Notes: a model not told the origin generated them from the letters alone. Shown: positions 1-9,765, counted from the stretch's first letter. The stretch: 64,000 bases of DNA from Paenibacillus castaneae (GCF_002884445.1 NZ_KZ614144.1:3147551-3211550); one strand, 5' to 3'. Program-made: numbers and translations.

Positions 1-2259
1 CTGTATACGTTAATAATTCTTTTCTTGTCTTCTTTTATTACCAGAAGGATTGCAACAGATATTGGTGCTCCGCTCAAGCAGTTAACTGTGCAGGCACGAC
101 GTTTCGCAGATGGTGAGCTATTCCAGTTGGAAAATTTAACGAGACTAGATGAAATTGGCGAGCTTTCGCGTTCGCTGCAGAAAATGATGGGGAAAATTCA
201 AAACAAGGAAGAAGAATTGCTCTCTCAGAACGAAGAGCTGCAAGCTCAGCAGGATGAATTGCAAGCTCAGCAGGAGGAGCTGCAAGAAGCGCTTGGTCAA
301 ATGGAGAAAAATGAACAATATTTGATGAAACGCAATTTATTAATACAATCTTTAACTAATACGCTCGACCAAAATGAACTATTGCAAAGTATCGTAAGCA
401 ATATGGTCAGTATTACGGAATCAGACAAAGGTCTAATTGTAATGATGAATGATCAGCATGATTATGCAGCTATTGGCGTTTCTAACGATGCAGCGAAGCA
501 ATTCATTCTTACGATTAATGAAGGAATTGTAGTTCGAGCTTCTCAGACTAAGAAATCCTATACCATCGTACGAGATTGCCACCCGGCGGAGCAAGGTTAT
601 CATTCCCAACCGATGCGGGCAACGGATCTAATTCTGCCGATATTGAATTCCGAGAATGAGATGGCAGCATGCTTAATTCTCACCAAGGTGAATAAGGCTG
701 TTGCAAAGCAAGAAGAAGCTGAAATAGTCGGGATGATGACTCAAGTATCGTTAGCTTTCGATAAGCTGAAGCTGTATGAGCAATCCGAGAAGCAGCGCCA
801 GATGACGGGAGATATGCTGAACACTATACAAGAAGGCATTCAGTTCATGGATCTTAAAGGAACCACTCTCCAGATTAACCGCAAAATGTCTGAGATATTT
901 GGTTTCTTTCAGAGCGACATTGAAAAGATCGAGCTGGAGCTGGATTCCTTTCTAGCACTCATTGAAGCTACTGTTGTTGAACCGGAGCCTCTTATTAAGT
1001 TTATTAGAAACTTAGCGAACAACGATGTACTTAATCATCTTCTTAGCATGAATTATGAGATTAAAGAACCAGATCGACGCTTCATTCAAATCTATTGCGA
1101 GCCGCTATATCGTAACGGAGAGAAATTCGGCTTACTGCTCGTTCATCGGGATATTACGAAGGAATACGAAGTAGATCGAATGAAATCAGAATTTGTGAGT
1201 ACAGTCAGCCATGAGCTTCGCACTCCGCTTGCTAGTGTATTGGGTTTTGCAGAGCTGCTGCTGCATCGCGAGCTTAAACCAGAGCGTCAGCGGAAATATG
1301 TAACTACGATTCATCAGGAAGCAAGAAGGTTAACGACATTAATTAATGATTTTCTCGATTTGCAGCGGATGGAATCTGGGAAACAAACCTATGATATGCA
1401 TCCCTTATCATTAACGACATTAATTAATGAAGTAATTGAAACACAACAAATGACCGCACCTTCCCATCGAATTACGTGGCATAACCAAGCTTCGCAGATG
1501 CTGGTTGTTGCGGATCGCGAGAAAATGCAGCAGTCGTTTATCAATTTAATTAGCAATGCAATCAAATATTCGCCTAACGGCGGGGAAATTAAAGTAAGCA
1601 GCAGTATCCACAATAATCAAATTATGATTCGTATAGAAGATGAAGGGCTTGGTATCCCAAAGGAAGCTATTCCAAACCTGTTTAATAAATTTTATAGAGT
1701 CGATAATTCGGACAGGCGAGAAATTGGCGGAACAGGTCTAGGCCTGGCGATTGTGCATGAGATCATTACAAGACATAAGGGCAGTATTGAGGTAGAATCC
1801 GAGTTCGGCCATGGCAGTACGTTCATTGTGTCCTTGCCTATTGACGAGTCAATGAATCGTTCCTTGTTGGAGGAGCAGCAAATTATGATCAAATCGGAAA
1901 CATCAATTAATGTCATGTTGATTGAGAATGATCATAATTTATCTATCCTGCTGCGAGATGAATTGCAATCAAAAGGCTTTAACGTACAGCTTTATACGGA
2001 AGGCAAGAAAGCAATAGAAGAAATCGAACTGTTGAATCCAGATATAGTTGTGATCGATCTTATGCTGGAAGCAGAAATTTCAGGCTGGGATATTATTAGT
2101 AAAATCAAAAAATCAGCTTCCTTAATAAACATACCGATTATTATATCCAGCGCTTTTGAAGAGAAAGAAAAAGCAGCGCAATGGGGGATTCATGAGTTTC
2201 TTGTGAAACCTTATTTACCTGGTAAATTAAGTGAAGCGATTCAACGCATGGTGCGTTAA
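1..2259 (+). CDS. Hybrid sensor histidine kinase (HAMP-coiled coil-GAF-PAS-HisKA-HATPase-REC), 5' end cut off
   Basis: The reading frame is open from base 1, so the gene begins left of the window; the first visible residues are the end of a membrane segment followed by RR. The first in-frame start-like codon (TTG at 25) has no ribosome site and is not the true start. Visible residues give a HAMP domain (about 10-65), a Gln/Glu-rich coiled coil (about 60-105), a GAF-like domain (about 115-265), a PAS-like domain (about 270-395), HisKA with H404 in SHELRTP, a HATPase domain with NAIKYSPNGG and GTGLGLAIV, and a C-terminal receiver (about 640-750) with likely phosphoacceptor D686. It is a membrane kinase able to relay phosphate internally. 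A downstream gene 13 bp away carries an Hpt domain and two receivers, so the two probably form one phosphorelay. The input signal cannot be read. Confidence 0.93.
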   Translation: MYTLIILFLSSFITRRIATDIGAPLKQLTVQARRFADGELFQLENLTRLDEIGELSRSLQKMMGKIQNKEEELLSQNEELQAQQDELQAQQEELQEALGQMEKNEQYLMKRNLLIQSLTNTLDQNELLQSIVSNMVSITESDKGLIVMMNDQHDYAAIGVSNDAAKQFILTINEGIVVRASQTKKSYTIVRDCHPAEQGYHSQPMRATDLILPILNSENEMAACLILTKVNKAVAKQEEAEIVGMMTQVSLAFDKLKLYEQSEKQRQMTGDMLNTIQEGIQFMDLKGTTLQINRKMSEIFGFFQSDIEKIELELDSFLALIEATVVEPEPLIKFIRNLANNDVLNHLLSMNYEIKEPDRRFIQIYCEPLYRNGEKFGLLLVHRDITKEYEVDRMKSEFVSTVSHELRTPLASVLGFAELLLHRELKPERQRKYVTTIHQEARRLTTLINDFLDLQRMESGKQTYDMHPLSLTTLINEVIETQQMTAPSHRITWHNQASQMLVVADREKMQQSFINLISNAIKYSPNGGEIKVSSSIHNNQIMIRIEDEGLGIPKEAIPNLFNKFYRVDNSDRREIGGTGLGLAIVHEIITRHKGSIEVESEFGHGSTFIVSLPIDESMNRSLLEEQQIMIKSETSINVMLIENDHNLSILLRDELQSKGFNVQLYTEGKKAIEEIELLNPDIVVIDLMLEAEISGWDIISKIKKSASLINIPIIISSAFEEKEKAAQWGIHEFLVKPYLPGKLSEAIQRMVR

Positions 2260-2272
2260 TTGAGGGAGTGCT

Positions 2273-3904
2273 ATGAAAACCGATAAATATAAAAGACTTA
2301 TTAAACAACGAATTTTACAAACAATGGATACCTGGTCCAGTCAACCGGCAGTAGAAGAGCAAGATATTCATCGGTTTTTCCATAATCTTAAGGGTACTTG
2401 CGGCACAATCGGACTGACGGAGGTTGAGAAATACTCGGATCAGAAGGAATTGCTTTTCTCTGCCGATAGTCATAAGCAATGCGTTAAGGAAGAATGGGAG
2501 CAGCATTTAAAACCTTTGATCGCCCTAATTCCCGTGGAAATAGAACCTATCGGTTTGCCTGAAGCGGTGCCAAATGATATCGAGGATTTGGACAATAATC
2601 GAAACCGAGTATTAGTCATTGATGATGATGTTGATTTTGTTGCTTATGTGAAGGAATTTCTTGAAAAGCAATCGTATCCAGTAACTATTGCCCTCAATGC
2701 AGAACGTGGCTTGAAGCTGTTTTATGATTGGAAGCCTGGTCTTATCCTTCTAGATATTGTTTTACCGGACAAGAGCGGTATGTATGTGCTTAACCAAATG
2801 GTTGAAAAAGCAAAGCAGGGGCATATTCCGATTATTATGATAAGCGCCAATGTTTCGATTGAGAATCAAATACATGCTTATCGTTCTGGTGCAATGGACT
2901 TTCTGGCCAAACCGTTTGATGTTGATCTGTTATTGGCACTTATTGATAATCGGTTTGCTATGAAGCGTGAGTGGGAAAGATCCATCGTTATAGATGAGCT
3001 TACTGGTGCATACAACCGTAAACATTATAACGGAATGATGCAGCAGTTCATCGCCAACTATAATCGATCGAACAAAGTATTTTCTCTCGTTATGATGGAC
3101 CTGGATTATTTCAAGCATGTAAATGATAACTACGGGCATCTCAAAGGCGATGAGGTGCTCCAAGCTTTTGTAGCTGCCATCCATTCACTCATCAATCAAG
3201 ATGAAGATATTCTATGCAGGTATGGCGGAGAAGAATTCGCTTTGCTGCTTCCGAATAAGGATTCAACAGAAGCTGCTTTATTATTAGACCAAATTAGAGA
3301 ACGGTTTAACGCGATTCGATTTCAAGCGGGGGAAGAACACTTCCATGTGACCTTCTCAGCTGGCGTAACTCAAATAAGCACTAACAATAGCGATACAGAG
3401 AAGCTTGTCGAGGAGGCCGATCAGGCGCTCTACAGCGGCAAACGTTCTGGCAGAAATCAAACGATTGTATATACGAAAGAATTATCTGAAATTCGTTATG
3501 ATTCTTTCCTTAATGTCATTATTGTCGATGATGATCCGTTAATTAGAGAAATCGTAATTAATCGCTTCTCTCATTGGAAACCGCTTAATAACACGAAAGT
3601 GCAAGCTTATGAATATTCGGATGGGATGGACTTCATTTCATCGGATTGGTACAAAGAGGACGAAAAGTATATTATTATGCTTGACGGCTCCATGCCTACT
3701 CTTGACGGTCTGGAAGTGCTTCGCAGAATCCGTGAACATTATCCGGAACAAAATATATTAATCGTCATGCTGACTGCCCGCAATAATACGAATGATATTG
3801 TGCACGCCTTGCAAATAGGTGCAGACGATTATGTTGTAAAGCCATTCCATATGCAGGAGCTCGTACTCCGTATAGAAAGATTGGCAAGTCGTATTTTAAG
3901 TTGA
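2273..3904 (+). CDS. Hpt-REC-GGDEF-REC phosphorelay protein and probable diguanylate cyclase
   Basis: This 543-residue cytoplasmic protein has four modules in an uncommon order: an N-terminal Hpt domain with H37 in FFHNLKGT, a receiver with D161 in LLDIVLPD, a GGDEF domain (about 240-405) with an intact GGEEF active loop at 318-322 and the MDLDYFKHVND substrate motif, and a second receiver (about 418-540) with MLDGSMPT. The active loop predicts c-di-GMP synthesis from two GTP. The RxxD inhibitory site normally a few residues before GGEEF is absent (QDEDILC is present), so product feedback through that site is unlikely. It starts 13 bp after the hybrid kinase and shares its terminator. The Hpt may take phosphate from the kinase receiver. 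Start chosen: ATG after GGGAG. Confidence 0.92.
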   Translation: MKTDKYKRLIKQRILQTMDTWSSQPAVEEQDIHRFFHNLKGTCGTIGLTEVEKYSDQKELLFSADSHKQCVKEEWEQHLKPLIALIPVEIEPIGLPEAVPNDIEDLDNNRNRVLVIDDDVDFVAYVKEFLEKQSYPVTIALNAERGLKLFYDWKPGLILLDIVLPDKSGMYVLNQMVEKAKQGHIPIIMISANVSIENQIHAYRSGAMDFLAKPFDVDLLLALIDNRFAMKREWERSIVIDELTGAYNRKHYNGMMQQFIANYNRSNKVFSLVMMDLDYFKHVNDNYGHLKGDEVLQAFVAAIHSLINQDEDILCRYGGEEFALLLPNKDSTEAALLLDQIRERFNAIRFQAGEEHFHVTFSAGVTQISTNNSDTEKLVEEADQALYSGKRSGRNQTIVYTKELSEIRYDSFLNVIIVDDDPLIREIVINRFSHWKPLNNTKVQAYEYSDGMDFISSDWYKEDEKYIIMLDGSMPTLDGLEVLRRIREHYPEQNILIVMLTARNNTNDIVHALQIGADDYVVKPFHMQELVLRIERLASRILS

Positions 3905-3920
3905 AGCTTACATATTGAAC

Positions 3921-3955
3921 AGGCCCGTCTCTCTTGTAGAGGCGGGCCTTTTTAT
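3921..3955 (+). terminator. Intrinsic terminator of the kinase/GGDEF operon
   Basis: AGGCCCGTCTCT pairs with AGAGGCGGGCCT around a CTTGT-type loop and is followed by TTTTT. It lies 17 bp after the stop of the GGDEF gene. Confidence 0.92.
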
Positions 3956-4096
3956 TAACATAGTTAATTATCGATCATTAACAGCTTGCTTTACTATTTT
4001 GGACTGGGTTCAACTCACCATTATGTGGTTAATAATAATAGACAAATTCAAACTTCAAAATAACGAAAAAGGTGGGATGTTTGAACAAGGCCATGT

Positions 4097-4387
4097 TTAG
4101 CTAATCGATACAGTTGGCAATTCTACGATCGAATGCGGGTATTTATAGTCATCTCGAAAACAATTCGTTTCCGAATCATAAGTAGATTGCGAGAGCTTAT
4201 GAGAGATTTCAAAAATAGATAGTTCCGGATTGACATGAAGGGCAGATTCATAGAAAGTACAGCCGGCAAAATTAAAATCCAAAGTCGTAATGATAATAAC
4301 ACAATTGGTAAACGTACAGCCAATAAAGCTAAAACCGTCGAAAGCGATTGTTTCATTGGAAAAGTGTTCGTTTGATATTGTATTCAT
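4097..4387 (-). CDS. Small pentapeptide-like hypothetical protein
   Basis: No named family is recognised with certainty. The 96-residue protein starts at the ATG at 4387, which is preceded by AGGAG with 8 bp spacing; a longer frame upstream has no ribosome site. Its middle part alternates Phe and small residues (FDGFSFIGCTFTNC, then FNFAGCTF), resembling a short quadrilateral beta-helix of the pentapeptide-repeat type, although only three or four coils could form. There is no signal peptide or membrane segment. It stands alone, convergent with the GGDEF operon and divergent from the catalase gene, so context gives no function. Confidence 0.6.
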   Translation of the reverse strand: MNTISNEHFSNETIAFDGFSFIGCTFTNCVIIITTLDFNFAGCTFYESALHVNPELSIFEISHKLSQSTYDSETNCFRDDYKYPHSIVELPTVSIS

Positions 4388-4527
4388 AATCAGCGCTCCT
4401 ATTCTATGTTGGGACAACATGATAACCATATTAGCAGATAAAAGCTGAGATGTTTGTCAGTTATTGCTTCAGTTTATTTAATAATTAACGACATGAATTG
4501 CTATTTTCTACTCCAAGGAGGAACAAC

Positions 4528-6621
4528 ATGACACAAAATAATAAGAAGAATGAAGTGATCAAAAACAGTAAAAACATGCAGCTGAATGAGTATCGTGTTA
4601 ATAATAACGGTCAGAGTATGACGACTAATCAAGGTCTGCGAGTAAGTGAAGACGAGCATTCGCTGAAAGCGGGCGTTCGCGGACCGACATTAATGGAGGA
4701 TTTTCATTTCCGCGAGAAAATGACGCATTTCGACCATGAACGTATTCCAGAAAGAATTGTACATGCGCGTGGTTTTGGAGCTCATGGCTATTTCGAGCTT
4801 TATGAGCCTTTAACGGGAATAACGAAAGCTAAATTTCTAAATGACACCTCCCTTAAAACGCCCGTATTTGTAAGGTTCTCGACAGTAGCCGGCTCACGCG
4901 GCTCAAGTGATACTGTAAGGGATGTACGCGGCTTCTCGACAAAATTTTATACAGATGAAGGAAATTATGATCTTGTTGGCAATAATATGCCGGTATTTTT
5001 CATTCAAGATGCGATGAAATTTCCTGATTTCATTCACGCTGTTAAGCCAGAGCCGCATAATGAAATTCCGCAGGCTGCTTCGGCTCATGATACATTCTGG
5101 GATTTTGTTGCGAATAACACCGAATCAGCGCATATGATCATGTGGGCGATGTCCGATCGATCACTTCCAAGAAGCTTCAGGATGATGGAAGGCTTTGGTG
5201 TACATACTTTCCGGTTTGTGAATGAGGAAGGAAAGTCGCACTTCGTTAAATTCCACTGGAAGCCCGTGCTTGGAACTCATTCGCTCGTTTGGGATGAAAC
5301 GCAGAAGATCGCGGGCAAGGACCCTGATTTCAACAGACGTGATCTATGGGATGCCATTGAAAGCGGTAATTACCCAGAGTTCGAATTTGGCGTGCAGTTG
5401 CTGAAGGAAGAGGATGAATTCAAGTTCGATTTCGATATTCTCGATGCAACTAAGCTATGGCCGGAAGAAATGATCCCTGTGCAAATCATTGGCAAAATGA
5501 CGCTAAACCGTAATACGGATAATTTCTTTGCCGAAACCGAGCAGGTTGCATTCCATCCTGGACATCTGGTGCCGGGGATTGATTTCTCTAATGATCCTCT
5601 GCTACAAGGAAGGTTATTCTCTTATACGGATACCCAAATTTCGCGGTTAGGCGGACCGAATTTCGCGGAAATTCCGATTAATCGCCCGATTGCGCCTGTG
5701 CACAATAACCAACGCGATGGCATGCATCGCATGACAATTAATCAAGGCCCTGTCAGCTATCATAAAAACTCCCTTGCGGGCAATTCGCCGGAACCTGCTC
5801 CCGAGAAGAAAGGCGGTTATGCTCACTATGCAGAGAAGGTAGAGGGACATAAGATTCAAGCGCGAAGCGACAGCTTCAAGGATCACTTTAGTCAAGCGAC
5901 TTTATTCTGGAACAGTATGAGTGCCGTTGAGAAAGAACATATCGTTAATGCGTTCCGATTCGAGCTGGGAAAAGTGAAATCAAAGGAAATTCGGCAAAAT
6001 GTTGTGGATGTATTCAGCCATGTAGCCGAGGATCTTGCTGAGCAAATCGCAAGTGGAATTGGAGCAAAGGCCACAGAGGGTAAAGCAACCGGCGTCACCG
6101 CCTCATCGCCAGCTTTGAGCCAGGAGAACAGCATCAAAACGGCTAGAACAAGAAAAGTGGCTATTTTGGTAGACAATGGGTTTTATGATAACGAGATCAA
6201 GCAAGTCCTACAGGCGCTGGCCAAAGCAGGAGTGACAGCCGACATAATCAGCACCAAATTAGGGCCTATAGCAAGTGAGAACGGCGCTGTGCTGGAACCT
6301 GACTATGCTCTCTTAACGAGCGACTCACTGCTTTATGACGCTGTTTATATAGCTAGAGGACGCACTAGTGTTGATCAGCTTCTTGCAGATCCGAAATCCA
6401 TCGATTTCGTGAAGGAAGCATTCCAGCATTATAAAACAATTGCTGCCGTTGGAGAAGGCAATGAGCTTCTTGCTGCTGCAGGAATTAAGCTTGATGCTTC
6501 ATCGGCGGCAGACCGCGGTATTATATCTGCAGCTGATACGTACGATCTGCATGCTTTCACGAAAGGCTTTGTTATGGCCATAGCTCAGCATAGGCATTGG
6601 CATAGGAAGTTGCGTTCCTAA
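4528..6621 (+). CDS. katE: Large-subunit catalase (HPII/KatE type)
   Basis: This monofunctional heme catalase disproportionates hydrogen peroxide to water and oxygen in the cytoplasm. The 697-residue length and the C-terminal glutamine-amidotransferase-like domain (about 555-697, starting near KVAILVDNG) mark the large clade-2 type. The distal His is H79 (RIVHARGFGAHG), the distal Asn N152 (GNNMPVFF) and the proximal heme ligand Y366 (RLFSYTDTQ). The start is the ATG at 4528 because AAGGAGG lies 6-7 bp upstream; a longer frame from 4498 has no ribosome site. In Bacillus subtilis the equivalent KatE is a general-stress and spore-associated enzyme; no SigB promoter was recognised here. It is monocistronic or loosely linked to the oxidoreductase gene 46 bp downstream. 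Confidence 0.95.
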   Translation: MTQNNKKNEVIKNSKNMQLNEYRVNNNGQSMTTNQGLRVSEDEHSLKAGVRGPTLMEDFHFREKMTHFDHERIPERIVHARGFGAHGYFELYEPLTGITKAKFLNDTSLKTPVFVRFSTVAGSRGSSDTVRDVRGFSTKFYTDEGNYDLVGNNMPVFFIQDAMKFPDFIHAVKPEPHNEIPQAASAHDTFWDFVANNTESAHMIMWAMSDRSLPRSFRMMEGFGVHTFRFVNEEGKSHFVKFHWKPVLGTHSLVWDETQKIAGKDPDFNRRDLWDAIESGNYPEFEFGVQLLKEEDEFKFDFDILDATKLWPEEMIPVQIIGKMTLNRNTDNFFAETEQVAFHPGHLVPGIDFSNDPLLQGRLFSYTDTQISRLGGPNFAEIPINRPIAPVHNNQRDGMHRMTINQGPVSYHKNSLAGNSPEPAPEKKGGYAHYAEKVEGHKIQARSDSFKDHFSQATLFWNSMSAVEKEHIVNAFRFELGKVKSKEIRQNVVDVFSHVAEDLAEQIASGIGAKATEGKATGVTASSPALSQENSIKTARTRKVAILVDNGFYDNEIKQVLQALAKAGVTADIISTKLGPIASENGAVLEPDYALLTSDSLLYDAVYIARGRTSVDQLLADPKSIDFVKEAFQHYKTIAAVGEGNELLAAAGIKLDASSAADRGIISAADTYDLHAFTKGFVMAIAQHRHWHRKLRS

Positions 6622-6667
6622 CGTGGGAAGCAATACACCATTCTGATCGTCGTATGGAGGATGAACT

Positions 6668-7828
6668 ATGGATAAGAAAATAAAAGTAGGAATAATTGGA
6701 GCTGGCTTTATCGGTTCTGCGCATATTGAAGCAGTTAGGCGATTAGAATTTGTTGAAGTTATTGCGCTTGCTCAAAGTGATGAGAAGAAAGCAAAGCACA
6801 AAGCGGAGCAATTAGGAATTCCACTTGCTTATGGGAATTATAAGGATTTATTAAACAACTCAGAAATTGATGTGGTGCACAACTGCACACCGAATTATTT
6901 GCATTATCCAATCAACAAAGAAATCATAGAAGCCGGAAAGCATATATTGTCGGAAAAGCCGCTAGCCCTGACATGTGACCAAACGGCAGAGCTAGTAACG
7001 CTTGCGAAAGAGAAAAAAATCGTTAACGGCATTAATTTTAATTATCGCCAATTTCCAATGATGAAACAGCTGTCTGAAATGGTCAAGCAAGGTGAATTAG
7101 GCCAGATCAATCTGGTACACGGAAGCTATCTGCAGGATTGGCTCATGTATGATACAGATTACAACTGGCGTTTAGACAGTAAGATGGGCGGCAAGTCGAG
7201 AGCAATTGCGGATATCGGATCACATTGGTGTGATACTGTTCAATATATTACAGGCAAAAAAATTGTAGAAGTATTCTCCGATTTGTGGACTGTGTTTCCC
7301 GTACGAAAAAAACCTATAACTGCACAAGAAACATTCGACGGGATTGCTGGCGAAGATGATATCCCATACGAAGAGGTTTCGGTAGATACGGAGGATTATG
7401 CTTCCGTTCTCATTCGTTTCGAGGATGGAAGTAAAGGCGTATTCACCGTATCCCAGGTTAGCGCAGGGCGAAAAAACGCGCTTAGCTTTGAATTGAACGG
7501 ATCTCTGCAATCCGCCTATTGGAAGCAGGAAGAGCCAGCTAAATTATGGATTGGTCATCGCGATCGCTCAAATGAAGTTCTAATGGCAGATCCATCTTTA
7601 TTTCTCAAGGAGGCTCAGTCATCCATCCATCATCCTGGGGGACATCAGGAGGGCTGGCCGGATTCTTTGAAAAATATGATGCTTCATTTCTATACGTTTA
7701 TTAAGGAAGGAAAAGACCCGCTTACAGATAAAACTGAATTTGCAACTTTTGAAGATGGCCATAGAGCGATGTGCATTACGGATGCGATATTAAAGAGCAA
7801 TGAAAGAGAGCGCTGGGTGAAAGTGTAA
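6668..7828 (+). CDS. Gfo/Idh/MocA-family NAD(P)-dependent oxidoreductase
   Basis: This 386-residue cytoplasmic dehydrogenase has an N-terminal Rossmann fold with GIIGAGFIGSAH at residues 8-19 and the family EKPLA motif near residue 97, followed by the family's C-terminal alpha/beta substrate domain with a DIGSHWCD motif. Family members oxidise or epimerise sugars and inositols with a nicotinamide cofactor; the substrate cannot be deduced. The ATG at 6668 follows TGGAGG with 7 bp spacing. The gene lies 46 bp after the catalase gene with no terminator seen between them, so co-transcription is possible. There is no transporter or sugar regulator beside it. Confidence 0.9.
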   Translation: MDKKIKVGIIGAGFIGSAHIEAVRRLEFVEVIALAQSDEKKAKHKAEQLGIPLAYGNYKDLLNNSEIDVVHNCTPNYLHYPINKEIIEAGKHILSEKPLALTCDQTAELVTLAKEKKIVNGINFNYRQFPMMKQLSEMVKQGELGQINLVHGSYLQDWLMYDTDYNWRLDSKMGGKSRAIADIGSHWCDTVQYITGKKIVEVFSDLWTVFPVRKKPITAQETFDGIAGEDDIPYEEVSVDTEDYASVLIRFEDGSKGVFTVSQVSAGRKNALSFELNGSLQSAYWKQEEPAKLWIGHRDRSNEVLMADPSLFLKEAQSSIHHPGGHQEGWPDSLKNMMLHFYTFIKEGKDPLTDKTEFATFEDGHRAMCITDAILKSNERERWVKV

Positions 7829-8011
7829 TGACCGTGATCCTATGAGATGCAGTGATCTAATAGAGTTTGCATATTTTACAAAAAAAACAAAAGAAAATAG
7901 CAAATAAGGTAGTCAATACTCCTTGCGTTGGGTATAGAATAAGTAAGGTAGTGAGGATGCAGGTAAGCGTTAAAATTAATTTTTAACTGTTGTAGCTTTT
8001 TTGTAACTTAT

Positions 8012-8040
8012 TTACCCTGGGTTACGTTATATTCTATAAG
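8012..8040 (+). promoter_or_regulatory. Candidate vegetative promoter upstream of the secreted-protein gene
   Basis: TTACCC (8012-8017) and TATAAG (8035-8040) are 17 bp apart, about 55 bp before the next start codon. The -35 is only a partial match. The rest of 7829-8095 shows no gene or other clear structure. Confidence 0.35.
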
Positions 8041-8095
8041 TAAGAAGAATAAGAATATACACCACAATACACCACACAGAAGGAGCGTCAGCGCT

Positions 8096-8605
8096 ATGAA
8101 AAAATATGCAATGCCAGCAGTAGTTATCCTAGCTTGTCTTACGGCCTTTAGCTTTGCGCCGGCGGGAGGCCGTGAATATGTTCCAGTTGTCAAAGCACCA
8201 AATGTTGAAACGGGATATATTGAGAAGGTGGTGGAGAAGGATCATAAATTCATCGTTTCTATGGACCAAATTAACTGGTACGAAGGTGATGAAGCCACTC
8301 AAAAGTTTCTAGAACGTGAAGGAGACGCTGAGCTGGATGGTCCGCCTGATGGTTACTACATCATTAATGATGACAGCACGATCAGTGAGTTCCCTATTGC
8401 CAAAGATGCAGAAGTTCTCATGCAAATTTATAATCGGACTGGAAATGCAGCCGAGGCAGATATTGTATGGAATGAGCCCATTACGGTGTCGAAATTCGCG
8501 GAGCTTATGAATACGGAAGATGATCTGGATCCAAAAGGTTTTCCTTATCACGTAACGATTAAAGATGGAGAGATCATTCGTATCGTACAGCAGTATGTTC
8601 CATAA
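8096..8605 (+). CDS. Secreted hypothetical protein
   Basis: The family is not recognised. The 169-residue protein begins with a lysine-positive hydrophobic segment (residues 1 to about 22, MKKYAMPAVVILACLTAF) that fits a signal peptide or an N-terminal anchor. The rest is acidic and soluble, with many Asp and Glu residues and a regular alternation of short strands, ending in a segment KDGEIIRIVQQYVP. The start ATG is preceded by AGGAGCG. A terminator follows 19 bp after the stop, so it is a single-gene unit. The acidic exported domain may bind metal or interact with the wall, but that is only a guess. Confidence 0.75.
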   Translation: MKKYAMPAVVILACLTAFSFAPAGGREYVPVVKAPNVETGYIEKVVEKDHKFIVSMDQINWYEGDEATQKFLEREGDAELDGPPDGYYIINDDSTISEFPIAKDAEVLMQIYNRTGNAAEADIVWNEPITVSKFAELMNTEDDLDPKGFPYHVTIKDGEIIRIVQQYVP

Positions 8606-8624
8606 TGGAATACTAAATAACAAA

Positions 8625-8656
8625 GGAGCAGTGGAATCCGCTGCTTCTTTTTTTTA
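8625..8656 (+). terminator. Intrinsic terminator
   Basis: GGAGCAG pairs with CTGCTTC (one wobble) around a small loop and is followed by a run of nine T. It ends the secreted-protein gene. Confidence 0.85.
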
Positions 8657-8753
8657 TCATGCAGTCCATATTGCGCTGAACAAATAATATCAACATGCTA
8701 TAAGTGATTTAAGCATATAAATCAGACAAGCTCGATCTGGGGGACTGATTGGT

Positions 8754-9353
8754 ATGCTTTCAGTTAACAAAATATTTGCCATCATTATCGGAAGTTTATT
8801 TATAGCGATAGGCATCAATTTCTTTCTCGTTCCTTTAGGCGTATTGGATGGTGGAATCATTGGTATTGCACTTATTATCAATTATTTATTTAATATCAAA
8901 ATAGGGTTAGTCATGATCATATGCAGCATACCTATCTTTATTTTAGCGTGGTTTCAGAGCCACAGCCTTGTATATAACAGTATTAGCGGCTTGCTATTCT
9001 CGAGCTATGTAATTGATTTACTGGAGCCTTATCAATATTACTTCATCTATTATGTGGAATGGACGCCGTTTACTCGCGCAGTTATCGGAGGATTCATAAT
9101 TGGAACAGGTATGGGCATCATGCTCAGATACGATAGCTCAACAGGCGGCACCGATTTGCTTGCACACTTTATTGCGAAATATATGCCAATTAACTTGGGA
9201 ATCATTATATTGATTATAGATCTTTTGATTATTAGCATTGGTGATTTACTTCTTCCGGGAGATACTTTTTTCCTGTCATTGATGACGATTACTTCTGGCG
9301 GAGTCGCTACAAGTCTCATAACCCTCAACATGCCAACCAAAAAACATAAATGA
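8754..9353 (+). CDS. YitT-family membrane protein, short form
   Basis: This 199-residue integral membrane protein has about five hydrophobic segments and the YitT (DUF161) signature features: an N-terminal GINFFLVPLGVLDGGIIGIAL stretch and RYDSSTGGTDLLA around residues 124-136. Most Bacillus YitT proteins are about 280 residues and end with a cytoplasmic DUF2179 domain; this one stops after the membrane part, so it is a short form. The molecular role of the family is unknown. The ATG at 8754 follows GGGGGA. No operon partner is evident. Confidence 0.87.
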   Translation: MLSVNKIFAIIIGSLFIAIGINFFLVPLGVLDGGIIGIALIINYLFNIKIGLVMIICSIPIFILAWFQSHSLVYNSISGLLFSSYVIDLLEPYQYYFIYYVEWTPFTRAVIGGFIIGTGMGIMLRYDSSTGGTDLLAHFIAKYMPINLGIIILIIDLLIISIGDLLLPGDTFFLSLMTITSGGVATSLITLNMPTKKHK

Positions 9354-9446
9354 TAAATAAAATTCAAATAGCCAATCACTTGACCGGTGTATATAGTCAG
9401 ATGTAAAATTGAGAGTGGAGTTAACTCGTAGAGGAGATTTTTGAGA

Positions 9447-9722
9447 ATGGCAAAAACGAAGATCAAACATGAAACACCAGCGGAAAAACTTGACCATAGG
9501 GTGAAGGTGCTATTAAAAGAATGGGCTGGACTAAGCGGTTTCTATGGATATAAATCAATGGAGTTAGATGAGATATTCAAACTGGTAAATTCGGAGGGCT
9601 GGAGCACGACGATTGATAAATCAGATCCTTCTGCTCGAGTGCTGGAGATGACCAAAGAAGATACGGTTAGAAAAGCGAAGTTCAGCATCGACGACAAAGG
9701 CAGAGCATTAAAAAACTACTAG
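9447..9722 (+). CDS. Small hypothetical cytoplasmic protein
   Basis: Not recognised. The 91-residue protein has a basic N-terminus (MAKTKIKHE), a helical centre (LDHRVKVLLKEWAGL) and a mixed charged C-terminus with no membrane segment. The ATG at 9447 is favoured because GAGGAG at 9431-9436 is 10 bp upstream; the TTG at 9441 in the same frame is too close to it. It lies between yitT and a bidirectional terminator and reads in the same direction as yitT, 93 bp downstream. Confidence 0.7.
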   Translation: MAKTKIKHETPAEKLDHRVKVLLKEWAGLSGFYGYKSMELDEIFKLVNSEGWSTTIDKSDPSARVLEMTKEDTVRKAKFSIDDKGRALKNY

Positions 9723-9765
9723 AATACTACGATTGCAATTAGTTAGTGAGATAGATGAATGAATG

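Noticed and set aside
3915..4100. 61-codon plus-strand frame after the GGDEF gene
   Set aside because: It starts inside the terminator hairpin, has no ribosome site and resembles no protein.
9050..9466. 138-codon minus-strand hydrophobic frame
   Set aside because: It is antisense to yitT; hydrophobicity mirrors the sense membrane segments.
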